A stretch of 64,000 nucleotides of DNA from Acetobacterium tundrae. Lineage in GTDB: Bacteria; Bacillota; Clostridia; Eubacteriales; Eubacteriaceae. The stretch lies in assembly GCF_008086615.1 (NCBI RefSeq), contig NZ_RXYB01000002.1, positions 1 through 64,000 on the forward strand. Reading direction: 5' to 3'. The notes under the pieces were generated by a model that was not told where the DNA came from, searched no databases, and was given only the letters and a program-made list of their open reading frames with translations. The translations under genes and the position numbers were made by a program. Of this stretch, positions 18,784-27,281 are shown one piece after another (position 1 is the stretch's first letter; each line of letters starts with the position of its first letter).

Positions 18784-19833
18784 ATGTGTAAAAAAAAAGT
18801 TATTATCGGATTAAGTGGTGGAATTGATAGTGCCGCTTCTGCCTATCAATTAATAAAAGAAGGTTACGAGGTTATTGGCGTAACCTTCGATTTTTTTGGT
18901 TCGGAAAAAACCTTGGCAGCCGCTGGATTAGTGGCCGAAAGACTGGGAATAAAGCACCATATTGTGCATGCCCAAAAGCAGTTTCAAGAAAAGGTCATCG
19001 AGCCGTTCATTGCTGGCTACAAAAAAGGACAGACGCCCAACCCCTGTCTGTTGTGTAATCGGGAAATGAAATTTAAATTGCTGACCGAATTTGCAGACAG
19101 AAATGATCATGCTTTAATCGCAACCGGTCATTATGCCGAGGTTGTAAAAGTGGGAGATGAATTTAAACTTTTGGCAAGCCTGAATCAGGACAAGGATCAG
19201 TCCTATTTTTTATATCATTTGGATCAGAATGTATTAAGTCGAGTATTATTCCCGCTTGATTGCTTTCGTTCGAAAGATGCGGTCAGACAAAGCATTAAGG
19301 TATTATTACCAGATCTATCAACTGGAAATGAAAGCCAGGGGATTTGCTTTATTCCGAAAAAGAATCATACGCTGTTTCTGAAGGAAGCTGTTTTTGGTTC
19401 AAACCCGACACTACCCGGGAATTTCGTGGATACTGCTGGAAAAATACTGGGAATCCATCGGGGCATTCATGGATTTACACTGGGTCAGACCCGCGGCTTG
19501 GGAATCAAACAGTCAAAACGTTTGGTGGTGATTGACATTATTCCAGAGACAAACACGGTTGTCCTGGATGAAGAAGCGGCTCTTTTTAAGAATGAAATAT
19601 GGATCGAACAGTTATACTTGCATTCAGGAGCAGATTTAACCGGAAGTGAATTGACTTTTAAAACGTGTCGTTGGGGTAATCATTATTACGGAAATGTTGA
19701 ATGTCTTAACAATGGTCAAGCCATTGTCCACTGTAGGGAGTCGGTTAGAGCACCGACACCTGGACAAGCCCTGGTTTTTTATCGAGGACGTCAGGTTCTC
19801 GGTGGCGGAATTATAAAAAAGAATTTGATATAA
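18784..19833 (+). CDS. mnmA: tRNA-specific 2-thiouridylase
   Basis: A 349-residue member of the MnmA family, which makes the 2-thio group of U34 in tRNA-Lys/Glu/Gln. It has the PP-loop SGGIDSA near residue 11, a first Cys region NPCLLCN near 95, ATGHYA, and a second catalytic Cys in SQGICFIP near 190. The region after the PP-loop is shorter than in E. coli MnmA. I chose ATG 18784; a GTG at 18748 lies within the previous gene. It is tightly placed behind the GatD-like gene. Confidence 0.85.
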   Translation: MCKKKVIIGLSGGIDSAASAYQLIKEGYEVIGVTFDFFGSEKTLAAAGLVAERLGIKHHIVHAQKQFQEKVIEPFIAGYKKGQTPNPCLLCNREMKFKLLTEFADRNDHALIATGHYAEVVKVGDEFKLLASLNQDKDQSYFLYHLDQNVLSRVLFPLDCFRSKDAVRQSIKVLLPDLSTGNESQGICFIPKKNHTLFLKEAVFGSNPTLPGNFVDTAGKILGIHRGIHGFTLGQTRGLGIKQSKRLVVIDIIPETNTVVLDEEAALFKNEIWIEQLYLHSGADLTGSELTFKTCRWGNHYYGNVECLNNGQAIVHCRESVRAPTPGQALVFYRGRQVLGGGIIKKNLI

Positions 19834-19852
19834 TTCAAACTTAGGTTATAAT
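19825..19852 (+). promoter_or_regulatory. Candidate promoter for glmM
   Basis: TTGATA (19825-19830), a 16-base spacer and TATAAT (19847-19852). It overlaps the end of mnmA and lies 116 bases ahead of glmM. Confidence 0.5.
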
Positions 19853-19967
19853 AATTTCGACTGTTTAAGATTACAGATAAATATTTTATTAGTATAGATG
19901 CTGATAAAGCAAGGTCAAATTGTCTTAAAATCTGAGATAAAACAAAGCAAATTAGGAGAAAACATAG

Positions 19968-21305
19968 ATGGGAAAATTATTTGGAACAGATGGGGTTCGG
20001 GGTATTTTTGAAAAAGAACTGACTTTGGATTTAGCGTATCAATTGGGGCAGGCAGGCGCAGCTGTTTTAGGAGCCGGAAGGCATCAGGCAAAGATCGTGA
20101 TTGGTATGGATACTCGTATTTCTGGGTGTGCTTTAGAGAAATCTTTAGCAGATGGTATTATGTCTGTCGGGGGAGAGGCCATTCTCGTTGGCGTATTGCC
20201 GACTCCAGCGATAGCGGTGATTACCAGAGAAGTAAAAGCAGATGCTGGAATTGTTATTTCGGCTTCCCACAATCCTTTTGAATTCAATGGAATTAAATTC
20301 TTCAATAACCGGGGTTTTAAATTACCAGATGCGATAGAAAATGAAATTGAAAATATTATTTTAGAAAAAAAAGAAATTATCCTCAAAAATGGCGGCATCA
20401 GCAGGCGCCTCGAAAGACCTGAGATTTATTATACAAATCATATAAAAAAGGCAATGAGTGGCAATTTAAGCGGATTGAGGGTAGTCCTGGATTGTGCCAA
20501 TGGGGCAGCCTACATCATTGCACCAGAATTCTTTCAAAGCTTAGGCGCAGAAGTGATTGTCATGGGAAATAAACCCAATGGCAAAAACATTAACGATTGC
20601 TGCGGCTCTACCCATTTGGGACCATTGCAAAACCGCGTGATTCAAGAAAAAGCAGATATTGGAATTGCTTTTGATGGCGATGCTGATCGCTGTCTGGCTG
20701 TCGATAATTTTGGAAATGTGATTGATGGTGATAAAATCATGAACTTGATTGGCCGCAAAATGAAAATAAAGAATGTCTTGAAAAGAGATACTGTGGTTGT
20801 GACCGTGATGAGCAATATTGGACTGGATATGGCATTGAATGAAGTGGGTTGTAAAAGTATAAAAACAGACGTTGGTGATCGCTACGTTCTAGAAGCAATG
20901 ATTGAAGGTGATTATAACCTTGGTGGCGAACAATCCGGACATTTAATCCTTTTGGATCACAACACAACCGGTGATGGGATGCTGACAGCGCTGATGCTTT
21001 TAGAATTATTGCGGGATGAATCACGGGATGCCAAAACGTTGGCGGATTTAATGACGGTATATCCGCAAATATTGGTGAATGCCAAGGTTGAAAATAGAAG
21101 AAAACAGGATTATATAAATGACGATCTCATTCAAAAACGAATTCATGAAGTTGAGACACATTTTCAAGGTCAGGGTAGGGTATTAATCCGGCCATCCGGT
21201 ACTGAACCGTTGGTTCGGGTGATGATTGAAGGAAAAAATCAGGAAGAATTGACCGTTATCGCCAATGACCTGGCATCATTGATTGAACAGCGTTTAGGCG
21301 TGTAA
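19968..21305 (+). CDS. glmM: Phosphoglucosamine mutase
   Basis: A 445-residue enzyme converting glucosamine-6-phosphate to glucosamine-1-phosphate on the way to UDP-GlcNAc. The phosphoserine loop SASHNP has Ser100, the Mg-binding loop is FDGDADRC, the sugar loop is GGEQSGH, and the phosphate loop RPSGTEPLVRVM is near the C-terminus. Length is standard. It directly precedes glmS, which makes its substrate. Confidence 0.97.
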   Translation: MGKLFGTDGVRGIFEKELTLDLAYQLGQAGAAVLGAGRHQAKIVIGMDTRISGCALEKSLADGIMSVGGEAILVGVLPTPAIAVITREVKADAGIVISASHNPFEFNGIKFFNNRGFKLPDAIENEIENIILEKKEIILKNGGISRRLERPEIYYTNHIKKAMSGNLSGLRVVLDCANGAAYIIAPEFFQSLGAEVIVMGNKPNGKNINDCCGSTHLGPLQNRVIQEKADIGIAFDGDADRCLAVDNFGNVIDGDKIMNLIGRKMKIKNVLKRDTVVVTVMSNIGLDMALNEVGCKSIKTDVGDRYVLEAMIEGDYNLGGEQSGHLILLDHNTTGDGMLTALMLLELLRDESRDAKTLADLMTVYPQILVNAKVENRRKQDYINDDLIQKRIHEVETHFQGQGRVLIRPSGTEPLVRVMIEGKNQEELTVIANDLASLIEQRLGV

Positions 21306-21360
21306 TAACTTTATAACAGTTTAAATCTTTTAAGAAGTGGGGGCTTTGGCGCTCATTTCT

Positions 21361-21389
21361 TTGTATTGGGAAAGCTTTTATGTTAAAAT
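21361..21389 (+). promoter_or_regulatory. Candidate promoter for glmS transcript
   Basis: TTGTAT (21361-21366), a 17-base spacer and TAAAAT (21384-21389). It would start transcription about 60 bases before the ribozyme cleavage site. Confidence 0.55.
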
Positions 21390-21452
21390 CATAACGTATG
21401 TTTTTCATGGTTTATAATTTTAATTGGGCCGCTGACCATGAAGCATTCAAAA

Positions 21453-21583
21453 AGCGCCAGAACTCAAGTGAAGGTCCACACATGATTTGAGTTGACGAGG
21501 ACAGGGAGTATCGAAAATTCGGCGGATGCCCTGAAAGATAGCTGTACAAATCCGAAAAGTGATTTTCAAAACAAAAACAGCTT
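21453..21583 (+). ncRNA. glmS ribozyme/riboswitch
   Basis: Conserved glmS ribozyme sequence is plain. AGCGCC at 21453 holds the scissile A-1/G1 step (cut between 21453 and 21454). GAACTCAAGT pairs with the later ATTTGAGTT. The core GTTGACGAGGACAGGG is at 21491 and TCGGCGGATGCCCTG around 21519. A 3' hairpin AGCTGT/ACAGCT closes the element. In the known class, glucosamine-6-phosphate triggers self-cleavage and mRNA decay, giving feedback on GlmS. It fills most of the 305-base gap before glmS. Confidence 0.95.
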
Positions 21584-21610
21584 CAATTAAAGATAGAATA
21601 GGTGAAAAAA

Positions 21611-23434
21611 ATGTGTGGAATTGTAGGTTATATTGGTGACAAGCAGGCACAGGAAGTTTTATTAGAAGGACTTTCACGATTGGAATACCGAGGGTATGAT
21701 TCAGCCGGGATTGCGACCATTGAAAATGGCGTGATTCGGGTAGAAAAGAAAAAAGGGCGGCTAAAAAATCTAGAAGATTTTTTAGCAAAAGAACCACTTG
21801 CGGGAAACGTTGGAATTGGTCACACTCGCTGGGCAACGCATGGCGTGCCTTCTGATGTGAATGCTCATCCTCATTGTAGTTTGAATAATGAGATTGCGGT
21901 GGTCCATAATGGGATTATTGAAAACTACATGGCGCTTAAAGAAGAATTGATCGGTTTGGGTCATCAGTTTATTTCAGATACGGACACTGAAGTCATCGCG
22001 CATCTGCTCAATGAGCTTTACACCGGGGATATTGTCGAAACAATTCAAATGGCTCTGAAACGATTAAGAGGTTCTTATGCATTGGGAGTTCTTTGTGCAA
22101 ATGAACCGGATAAAATTATCGCGGTAAGAAAAGATAGTCCCTTGATTGTTGGATTGGGACAAGGGGAAAACTTCATTGCCTCAGATATACCAGCCATCCT
22201 GAAATATACAAAAAATGTTTATCTGCTTGAAAACGGCGAGATGGCAATTCTGACCAAAAATGACATTAAAATTCTAAATGCTAAAGGTGAAACCGTCAAT
22301 AAGGAAGTCTTTGTAGTTGATTGGGATCCGGGAGATGCTGAAAAAGGCGGTTACGATCATTTTATGATGAAAGAAATGATGGAACAGCCCAAAGCGATGA
22401 ATGATGCCATAACAGGGCGTTGTAGCGGAAACAGCGTTTTATTCAGTGGACTTCACTTGGATTCTGAAATGATGAAACACATCAATCGCATTCAAATTGT
22501 GGCTTGCGGAACAGCTTACCACGCCGGGATGGTGGGTAAATACTACTTTGAAAAATTTGCAAGAGTCAGCGTGGAAATTGAAGCGGCCTCGGAATATCGC
22601 TATAAAAATCCCATTGTGGATAAAAACACCCTGTTGATTGTTATCAGTCAATCCGGGGAAACAGCGGATACGCTTGCCGCCATTCGGCTGGCAAAGGACA
22701 AGGGAGCCTGGGTTTTAGCCGTTACAAATGTTGTGGGGAGTTCGATTGCCAGAGAAGCTCAGGATGTTATTTATACTAATGCCGGTCCAGAGATTGCTGT
22801 TGCTTCCACTAAAGCTTATGTCACACAGGTGGGGTGTATGCTTTTACTGGCTTCCTATCTGGGGCAGCTAAATGGAAAACTGGGAGAAAATGATGCTGCC
22901 CGTTTATGTCATGGTTTATCCATCACTTCAGGACTAATTGAAACGGTATTAGACAACCAGGATAAAATAAAAAAATTCGCAGACGCAAACCATGAAATTT
23001 ACGATTTGTTTTATCTGGGTCGTGGCCTTGATTATTGTACCTGCCTTGAAGGATCATTAAAACTTAAAGAAATTTCTTATATTCATTCTGAAGCTTATGC
23101 GGCCGGAGAACTCAAACATGGTCCCATTGCGCTCATCGATGAGGGAACCATCGTGGTGGCGGTCTGTACTCAAGAACATGTTTTCGAGAAAATGCTCAGC
23201 AATATAAAAGAAGTCAAGGCCAGAGGCGCTTATGTTTTAGCGATTGTCCAGCAAGCTCACGAAGAAATAGCATCTGAGGTTGATGAAGTCTGGACCATTC
23301 CTAATATGGATGATGATATCACACCGATTCCCACCGTAGTTTATCTTCAACTGTTGGCTTATTATTTGGCGGTTGCCAGAGATTGCGATGTCGATAAACC
23401 AAAAAATTTAGCAAAAAGTGTGACGGTTGAGTAG
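21611..23434 (+). CDS. glmS: Glutamine-fructose-6-phosphate aminotransferase (isomerising)
   Basis: A 607-residue enzyme making glucosamine-6-phosphate from fructose-6-phosphate and glutamine. The start must be ATG 21611 because Cys2 (MCGIVGYIG) becomes the N-terminal nucleophile; the GTG nine bases earlier is part of the upstream frame. The glutaminase domain is followed by two SIS sugar-isomerase domains (CGTAYHAG and SQSGETADT) and the canonical end DKPKNLAKSVTVE. It is regulated by the ribozyme in its leader. Confidence 0.97.
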   Translation: MCGIVGYIGDKQAQEVLLEGLSRLEYRGYDSAGIATIENGVIRVEKKKGRLKNLEDFLAKEPLAGNVGIGHTRWATHGVPSDVNAHPHCSLNNEIAVVHNGIIENYMALKEELIGLGHQFISDTDTEVIAHLLNELYTGDIVETIQMALKRLRGSYALGVLCANEPDKIIAVRKDSPLIVGLGQGENFIASDIPAILKYTKNVYLLENGEMAILTKNDIKILNAKGETVNKEVFVVDWDPGDAEKGGYDHFMMKEMMEQPKAMNDAITGRCSGNSVLFSGLHLDSEMMKHINRIQIVACGTAYHAGMVGKYYFEKFARVSVEIEAASEYRYKNPIVDKNTLLIVISQSGETADTLAAIRLAKDKGAWVLAVTNVVGSSIAREAQDVIYTNAGPEIAVASTKAYVTQVGCMLLLASYLGQLNGKLGENDAARLCHGLSITSGLIETVLDNQDKIKKFADANHEIYDLFYLGRGLDYCTCLEGSLKLKEISYIHSEAYAAGELKHGPIALIDEGTIVVAVCTQEHVFEKMLSNIKEVKARGAYVLAIVQQAHEEIASEVDEVWTIPNMDDDITPIPTVVYLQLLAYYLAVARDCDVDKPKNLAKSVTVE

Positions 23435-23480
23435 TTTATAAAGACAAGATATAGTAATTGTAGCTGCGCAAAAAATGACA

Positions 23481-23508
23481 AAAACCGCTTGATTTTCAAG
23501 CGGTTTTA
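23481..23508 (+). terminator. glmS terminator
   Basis: AAAACCGCTTGA pairs with TCAAGCGGTTTT around a short loop. It is followed by AAT, so the U tract is mostly within the stem. Confidence 0.75.
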
Positions 23509-23557
23509 ATGGCGTTTCGTAAGAGTCTGGTTAGCTGAAAAAAAATTTACTGGTTAC

Positions 23558-23604
23558 AAACAAAGCGGATGATCGCGATATTATCAGGATCATCCGCTTT
23601 GTTT
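23558..23604. terminator. Strong 17-bp inverted repeat
   Basis: AAACAAAGCGGATGATC and its perfect complement (23588-23604) flank a 13-base loop, with TTTAATTTATTTT on the plus side. It sits at the end of the minus-strand remnant and probably terminated that gene. Confidence 0.7.
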
Positions 23605-23607
23605 AAT

Positions 23608-23793
23608 TTATTTTAGTAATTGAGAAATTTTAACAATTTTAGTATGTTCAATCGGTTCCCAGTTTTCAATCGGTTTTAAGAAACAGACAACATTAATGGG
23701 GATCCATGAGACAAGGTAAAGCCAAAAGGAAAACATCGATATATTATTTAGTTGTCGAATCTTCTTACCCTCTAAAAAATTATTCGAAGGAAT
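23608..23793 (-). pseudogene. C-terminal tail of a membrane glycosyltransferase-like protein
   Basis: The minus strand is open for 61 codons without an obvious start. It reads a membrane helix (SFWLYLVSWIPINVVCF) followed by LKPIENWEPIEHTK. I recognise this as similar to the C-terminal end of bacterial family 2 glycosyltransferases, where the last helix is followed by a Trp..IxHT segment. Nothing upstream continues the protein. I treat it as a truncated remnant; the family assignment is from memory and uncertain. Confidence 0.4.
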
Positions 23794-23831
23794 CTAATTT
23801 TTACAGATTTCATCAGAAATGGTGCTTATTA

Positions 23832-23860
23832 TTGACAAATACATCATTTAAGGTTATGCT
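23832..23860 (+). promoter_or_regulatory. Promoter of the DEAD-box helicase gene
   Basis: TTGACA (23832-23837), a 17-base spacer and TATGCT (23855-23860). The better-looking TATAAT a few bases later would need a 22-base spacer. The transcript would carry a leader of about 200 bases. Confidence 0.55.
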
Positions 23861-23984
23861 ATAATATATGTTATAAAATATAACGAGTATAGCACGATAA
23901 ATGAGTTGCTTCATGCAGATGGAGAAAAAATGGTGACGCATTTTAAAATTACAAAAATCAGTTTATAGAACACGATGTATTGTT

Positions 23985-24024
23985 AGCTGTATCTTCTGAG
24001 TTTTTCCAGTGGATACAGCTTTTT
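23985..24024 (+). terminator. Terminator-like hairpin inside the helicase leader (attenuator candidate)
   Basis: AGCTGTATC (23985-23993) pairs with GATACAGCT (24012-24020), followed by four T. It lies between the promoter and the helicase start, so it would stop or pause leader transcription. Confidence 0.6.
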
Positions 24025-24065
24025 AAGTAGTAAAAAATGAGAACAGGAAAGAATGAGAATAAAGA

Positions 24066-25556
24066 ATGACAACAAACAATTTTAATGATTACCCAATTAG
24101 TGATGAGATTTTAAAAGCAATTGAAAAATTAAATTTCAAAAATCCGACAAAAGTTCAAAAAGCAGTAATCCCTCTGGCCCTGGAAAAAAAGGATCTTTTG
24201 TGCAAGGCGCAAACTGGAAGTGGAAAAACGGCGGCTTATGGGATTCCTATTTGCGAGCTATTGGATTGGGATGAAAACAAACCCCAGGTGCTGGTCCTTA
24301 CGCCAACTCGTGAGTTGGCAATACAGGTGCGAGAAGATATTTTTAACATTGGGAGATTTAAGCGGGTGAAGGTGTCGGCTCTTTATGGAAAATCGCCGAT
24401 CAGACGTCAGGAAAAAGAACTGAAGCAGAAAACCCATGTGGTGGTAGGAACTCCCGGCCGGGTGATGGATCATATTGTCAGAGGAACATTTATCACCGAT
24501 GAAATTAAATATTTGGTGATTGATGAAGCGGATGAAATGCTAAATATGGGCTTCATTGATCAGGTTGAAGAAATAATCAATGAAATGCCAGAAAATCGTG
24601 TCACCATGTTGTTTTCGGCAACTCTGGATTCAGAAATACAGCGTCTTTCGAAAAAATACATGAATGATCCTCAAGTCATTGAAATTGAAGCGGAAGCTGC
24701 AAGAACTGATGCGATTGAACAATTTGTCTACAAGATTGGCAATGAAGACAAACTGGATATGCTGATGGACGTATTAGTGGTTGAAAACCCCGACAGCTGC
24801 ATTATATTTTGCAATACGCAAGAGCGGGTGAATGCCATCTATAATATTTTTGAAAAAAACAGCAAAGCCTGTGAGAAAATACATGGTGGCATGGAGCAGG
24901 ATGAACGGACGCAGGTAATGTACCGCTTTAAAAAAGGTGCGTTTCGATACCTAATTGCCACAGATGTTGCAGCCCGTGGGATTGATGTCCATGATATCTC
25001 TCTGGTTATCAATTTTGATGTGCCTTGGGAAAAAGAAACCTATGTCCATCGGATTGGACGAACAGGACGTCAGGGAATGACCGGAAAAGCTATTACGCTT
25101 GTTTCCTATAAAGAAGGACGTTATTTTTCTGAGATCGAAAAATACAGCGAAAAAGAAATCGTTGAAAAGGAATGTCCGACAAGCAGTACAATTGAGTCAT
25201 TAAAGCCTGCTTTCCTTGAAAAACTTCACGAAAAACCAGAAGAGAAAGTGGATAAAGCGAATGATTTAACGAAAGAAATTATGAAGCTTCATATCAATGC
25301 CGGTAAAAAAACGAAGATGCGACCCGTCGATATCGTCGGAACCTTATGCAATATTGAAGGAATGACGGCGGCGGATATTGGGGTCATTACGATTTTGGAT
25401 GTTTCAACTTTTGTGGAAATATTAAACAATAAAGGCAGCCATGTATTAAAAGAATTGCAAGTGAAAAATATCAAGGGACGACCTCGAAAGGTTACCATCG
25501 CTGAAGATAAACCGGTAACGGTGCAACGAAATAGACCAATTCGACGTTTCTATTAA
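24066..25556 (+). CDS. DEAD-box ATP-dependent RNA helicase with DbpA-type C-terminal domain
   Basis: A 496-residue helicase. Motifs in order are Q (FKNPTKVQ), I (AQTGSGKT), Ia (PTRELA), GTPGR, II (DEAD), III (SAT), ARGID and HRIGRTGR. A C-terminal DbpA RNA-binding domain (about 405-480, with MRPVDIVGTLCNIEGM) is the kind that binds 23S rRNA hairpin 92 in DbpA/YxiN. A role in ribosome assembly or cold adaptation is likely. The long leader with a terminator-like hairpin suggests regulated expression. Confidence 0.93.
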   Translation: MTTNNFNDYPISDEILKAIEKLNFKNPTKVQKAVIPLALEKKDLLCKAQTGSGKTAAYGIPICELLDWDENKPQVLVLTPTRELAIQVREDIFNIGRFKRVKVSALYGKSPIRRQEKELKQKTHVVVGTPGRVMDHIVRGTFITDEIKYLVIDEADEMLNMGFIDQVEEIINEMPENRVTMLFSATLDSEIQRLSKKYMNDPQVIEIEAEAARTDAIEQFVYKIGNEDKLDMLMDVLVVENPDSCIIFCNTQERVNAIYNIFEKNSKACEKIHGGMEQDERTQVMYRFKKGAFRYLIATDVAARGIDVHDISLVINFDVPWEKETYVHRIGRTGRQGMTGKAITLVSYKEGRYFSEIEKYSEKEIVEKECPTSSTIESLKPAFLEKLHEKPEEKVDKANDLTKEIMKLHINAGKKTKMRPVDIVGTLCNIEGMTAADIGVITILDVSTFVEILNNKGSHVLKELQVKNIKGRPRKVTIAEDKPVTVQRNRPIRRFY

Positions 25557-25591
25557 TTCGCTAAAAAAACATGATTTAAAAGAGGTCCAGG

Positions 25592-26200
25592 ATGCATTAT
25601 CAAACAGCCATTTCAAATTTTAAAACCAGTTCCGCTCAGGAAGAAGCTGATAAAAAAACAATTTTGATGTTTATTGAAAAAAACGATCAGGATGTGTTAT
25701 TGCGCGAAAATAAAATTGCTCATCTCACCAGTTCAGCCATGATTTTCAACGAAACAATGGATAAAGTCCTGATGGTCTATCATAATATTTACCGGTCCTG
25801 GTCCTGGACCGGAGGACATGCTGATGGTGATAAAGATTTACTTTATGTAGCGATGAAAGAAGCGAAAGAAGAGACCGGATTAACGCAAATTAAAGTTTGT
25901 TCCGATAAAATAGTTTCATTGGATATATTGCCGGTTTTCGGTCACATCAAAAAAAACAAAACGGTTTCCGCCCATTTGCATTTATCGGCGGCCTATGTTT
26001 TGCAGACTCAAGAAGATGAACCGGTGAAATCGAAACCGGATGAAAACAGCGGCGTTTTGTGGATTCCGATTAAAAAGCTGACCGAATACGTGAGCGAACC
26101 CCATGTCCAGGTTGTTTATGATAAAATATTCGATAAGGTCTTTAATCAATCATTTTTAGAGGAAGAAGGAGATTGCCATGTCAGTATTAAAAGCTATTGA
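25592..26200 (+). CDS. NUDIX hydrolase
   Basis: A 202-residue protein. The Nudix box is GGHADGDKDLL, then KEAKEETGL near residue 88-95, with Asp replacing the usual first acidic Glu, a variant seen in a clostridial subfamily. NUDIX enzymes cleave nucleoside diphosphates linked to another moiety; the substrate here is unknown. AGAGG precedes the ATG. The end overlaps the HD gene by 23 bases. Confidence 0.85.
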   Translation: MHYQTAISNFKTSSAQEEADKKTILMFIEKNDQDVLLRENKIAHLTSSAMIFNETMDKVLMVYHNIYRSWSWTGGHADGDKDLLYVAMKEAKEETGLTQIKVCSDKIVSLDILPVFGHIKKNKTVSAHLHLSAAYVLQTQEDEPVKSKPDENSGVLWIPIKKLTEYVSEPHVQVVYDKIFDKVFNQSFLEEEGDCHVSIKSY

Positions 26201-26720
26201 GTTTTCAGCGAATGCCCATTTGGGCTATTTTAGAAAAGGGTCAAAAGTCCCTTATATTACCCACCCGTTTGAGGTGGCAAAAATATTAGCAGCGGCTGTT
26301 GATTCTGAAACCAACGAAGCTTTAATCTGTGCCGGCCTTCTCCATGACACGGTGGAAGATACGGAAACAACCATGGAAATCATCCAGCAAGAATTTGGCG
26401 CGGACGTAGCTGCTTTGGTGGCCTCTGATTCTGAAGACAAAACTCTTTCATGGGAAAAACGCAAACAAAATACCATTGACTTTCTTAATAACGAAGCCAC
26501 CCTTGACATGCAGTTGCTTGCCTGTGCAGATAAATTGGCGAACCTGAGAAGTATCAAGAAGGACTACGCCATAATAGGGGATGAGGTTTGGAATATTTTT
26601 GTTCGCGGCAAAGAAAAACAAGCCTGGTATTATAAAGGCGTTCGTGATTCCCTGAAATCGTTGGGTGAGTTTTCAATGTATCAGGAATTCAATCAACTGG
26701 TTCAAGAGATTTTTGATTAG
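26178..26720 (+). CDS. HD-domain hydrolase (SpoT/MESH1-like)
   Basis: A 180-residue single HD domain. His in ITHPFEVAK, the HD pair in LLHDTVEDT and a later Asp in ACADKLANLRS give the metal-binding set of the RelA/SpoT hydrolase domain, without any synthetase or TGS/ACT domain. Small proteins of this type hydrolyse (p)ppGpp or NADPH in some organisms; which applies here is unknown. AGAAGGAG lies before the ATG, inside the NUDIX gene. Confidence 0.85.
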   Translation: MSVLKAIEFSANAHLGYFRKGSKVPYITHPFEVAKILAAAVDSETNEALICAGLLHDTVEDTETTMEIIQQEFGADVAALVASDSEDKTLSWEKRKQNTIDFLNNEATLDMQLLACADKLANLRSIKKDYAIIGDEVWNIFVRGKEKQAWYYKGVRDSLKSLGEFSMYQEFNQLVQEIFD

Positions 26721-26747
26721 CAAAATTAATAGTGGAGAACATAAAAG

Positions 26748-26786
26748 CAGAGAGATTGAATTTGTAAATCGGCTCTGTTTTTTATT
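26748..26786 (+). terminator. Terminator after the HD gene
   Basis: CAGAG with CTCTG, extended by GATT with AATC across a small bulge, followed by six T. Confidence 0.65.
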
Positions 26787-26850
26787 TAACCTGTTCTTAA
26801 CATTCTCTTAACATTTGCAAAACCTTTTATTGATCAGTTCTTGGTATAAT
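26786..26850 (+). promoter_or_regulatory. Pho-box array and promoter of the first pst operon
   Basis: Three TTAAC[AC] repeats start at 26786, 26797 and 26808, exactly 11 bp apart, matching the Gram-positive PhoP box of TT(A/T/C)ACA repeats. TATAAT lies at 26845-26850. Activation by PhoP-P during phosphate starvation is inferred from the known box. Confidence 0.75.
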
Positions 26851-26894
26851 AATTATTCGAGGAATGACAATCAGGGAATTCTAAAGGAGAAAAA

Positions 26895-27176
26895 ATGTCA
26901 AAATTTTAAAAAGAGCTTTAGTGTCACTTCTGATTGGCGCAACGGTATTGATTTTTGCAGGTTACCGTTCAACGTCGGTACAAAGTGAATGTTGACGGCG
27001 TAAAAGCATCGGTTGACAATGTTCTTAATAAAACTTATACTTTATCCTGACCATACTTAATATTCTATGACGAAAAGAAAATGGATCCGGCAACACTTGC
27101 TTTCATTGATTTCCTTATGAGTACCGATGGTCAGAAGCTTGTAACACAAGAAGGTGGAATAATAATATCAAAATAG
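26895..27176 (+). pseudogene. pstS remnant (phosphate-binding lipoprotein), internally deleted
   Basis: AAAGGAG and an ATG at 26895 start a frame broken within five codons. A one-base shift then reads a signal peptide (RALVSLLIGATVLIFAG) in which the lipobox Cys is now Tyr. The sequence then jumps to the C-terminal end of PstS-type proteins (DGVKASVDNVLNKTY and KMDPATLAFIDFLMSTDGQK), interrupted by a further stop. Intact PstS has about 290 residues, so some 200 are missing. The signal, stop and C-terminus mark it as dead. Confidence 0.85.
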
Positions 27177-27195
27177 AATTTTATGAAATCATTCT

Positions 27196-27220
27196 CAGGC
27201 TCCGCTAAGGAGCCTGCGTT
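27196..27220 (+). terminator. Intercistronic hairpin between pstS remnant and pstC
   Basis: CAGGCTCC pairs perfectly with GGAGCCTG around GCTAA, followed by CGTTTT. Hairpins here commonly reduce expression of the permease genes relative to pstS; the second pst operon has one in the same place. Confidence 0.75.
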
Positions 27221-27281
27221 TTGGGAAATTTACCCGATGGTAATAATAATAAAACCTGCGGGAATGAAAAGGAGCGTTTTT

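Noticed and set aside
26895-26909. Functional pstS in the first phosphate operon
   Set aside because: Its frame stops after a few codons, the lipobox Cys is absent and about 200 residues are deleted.
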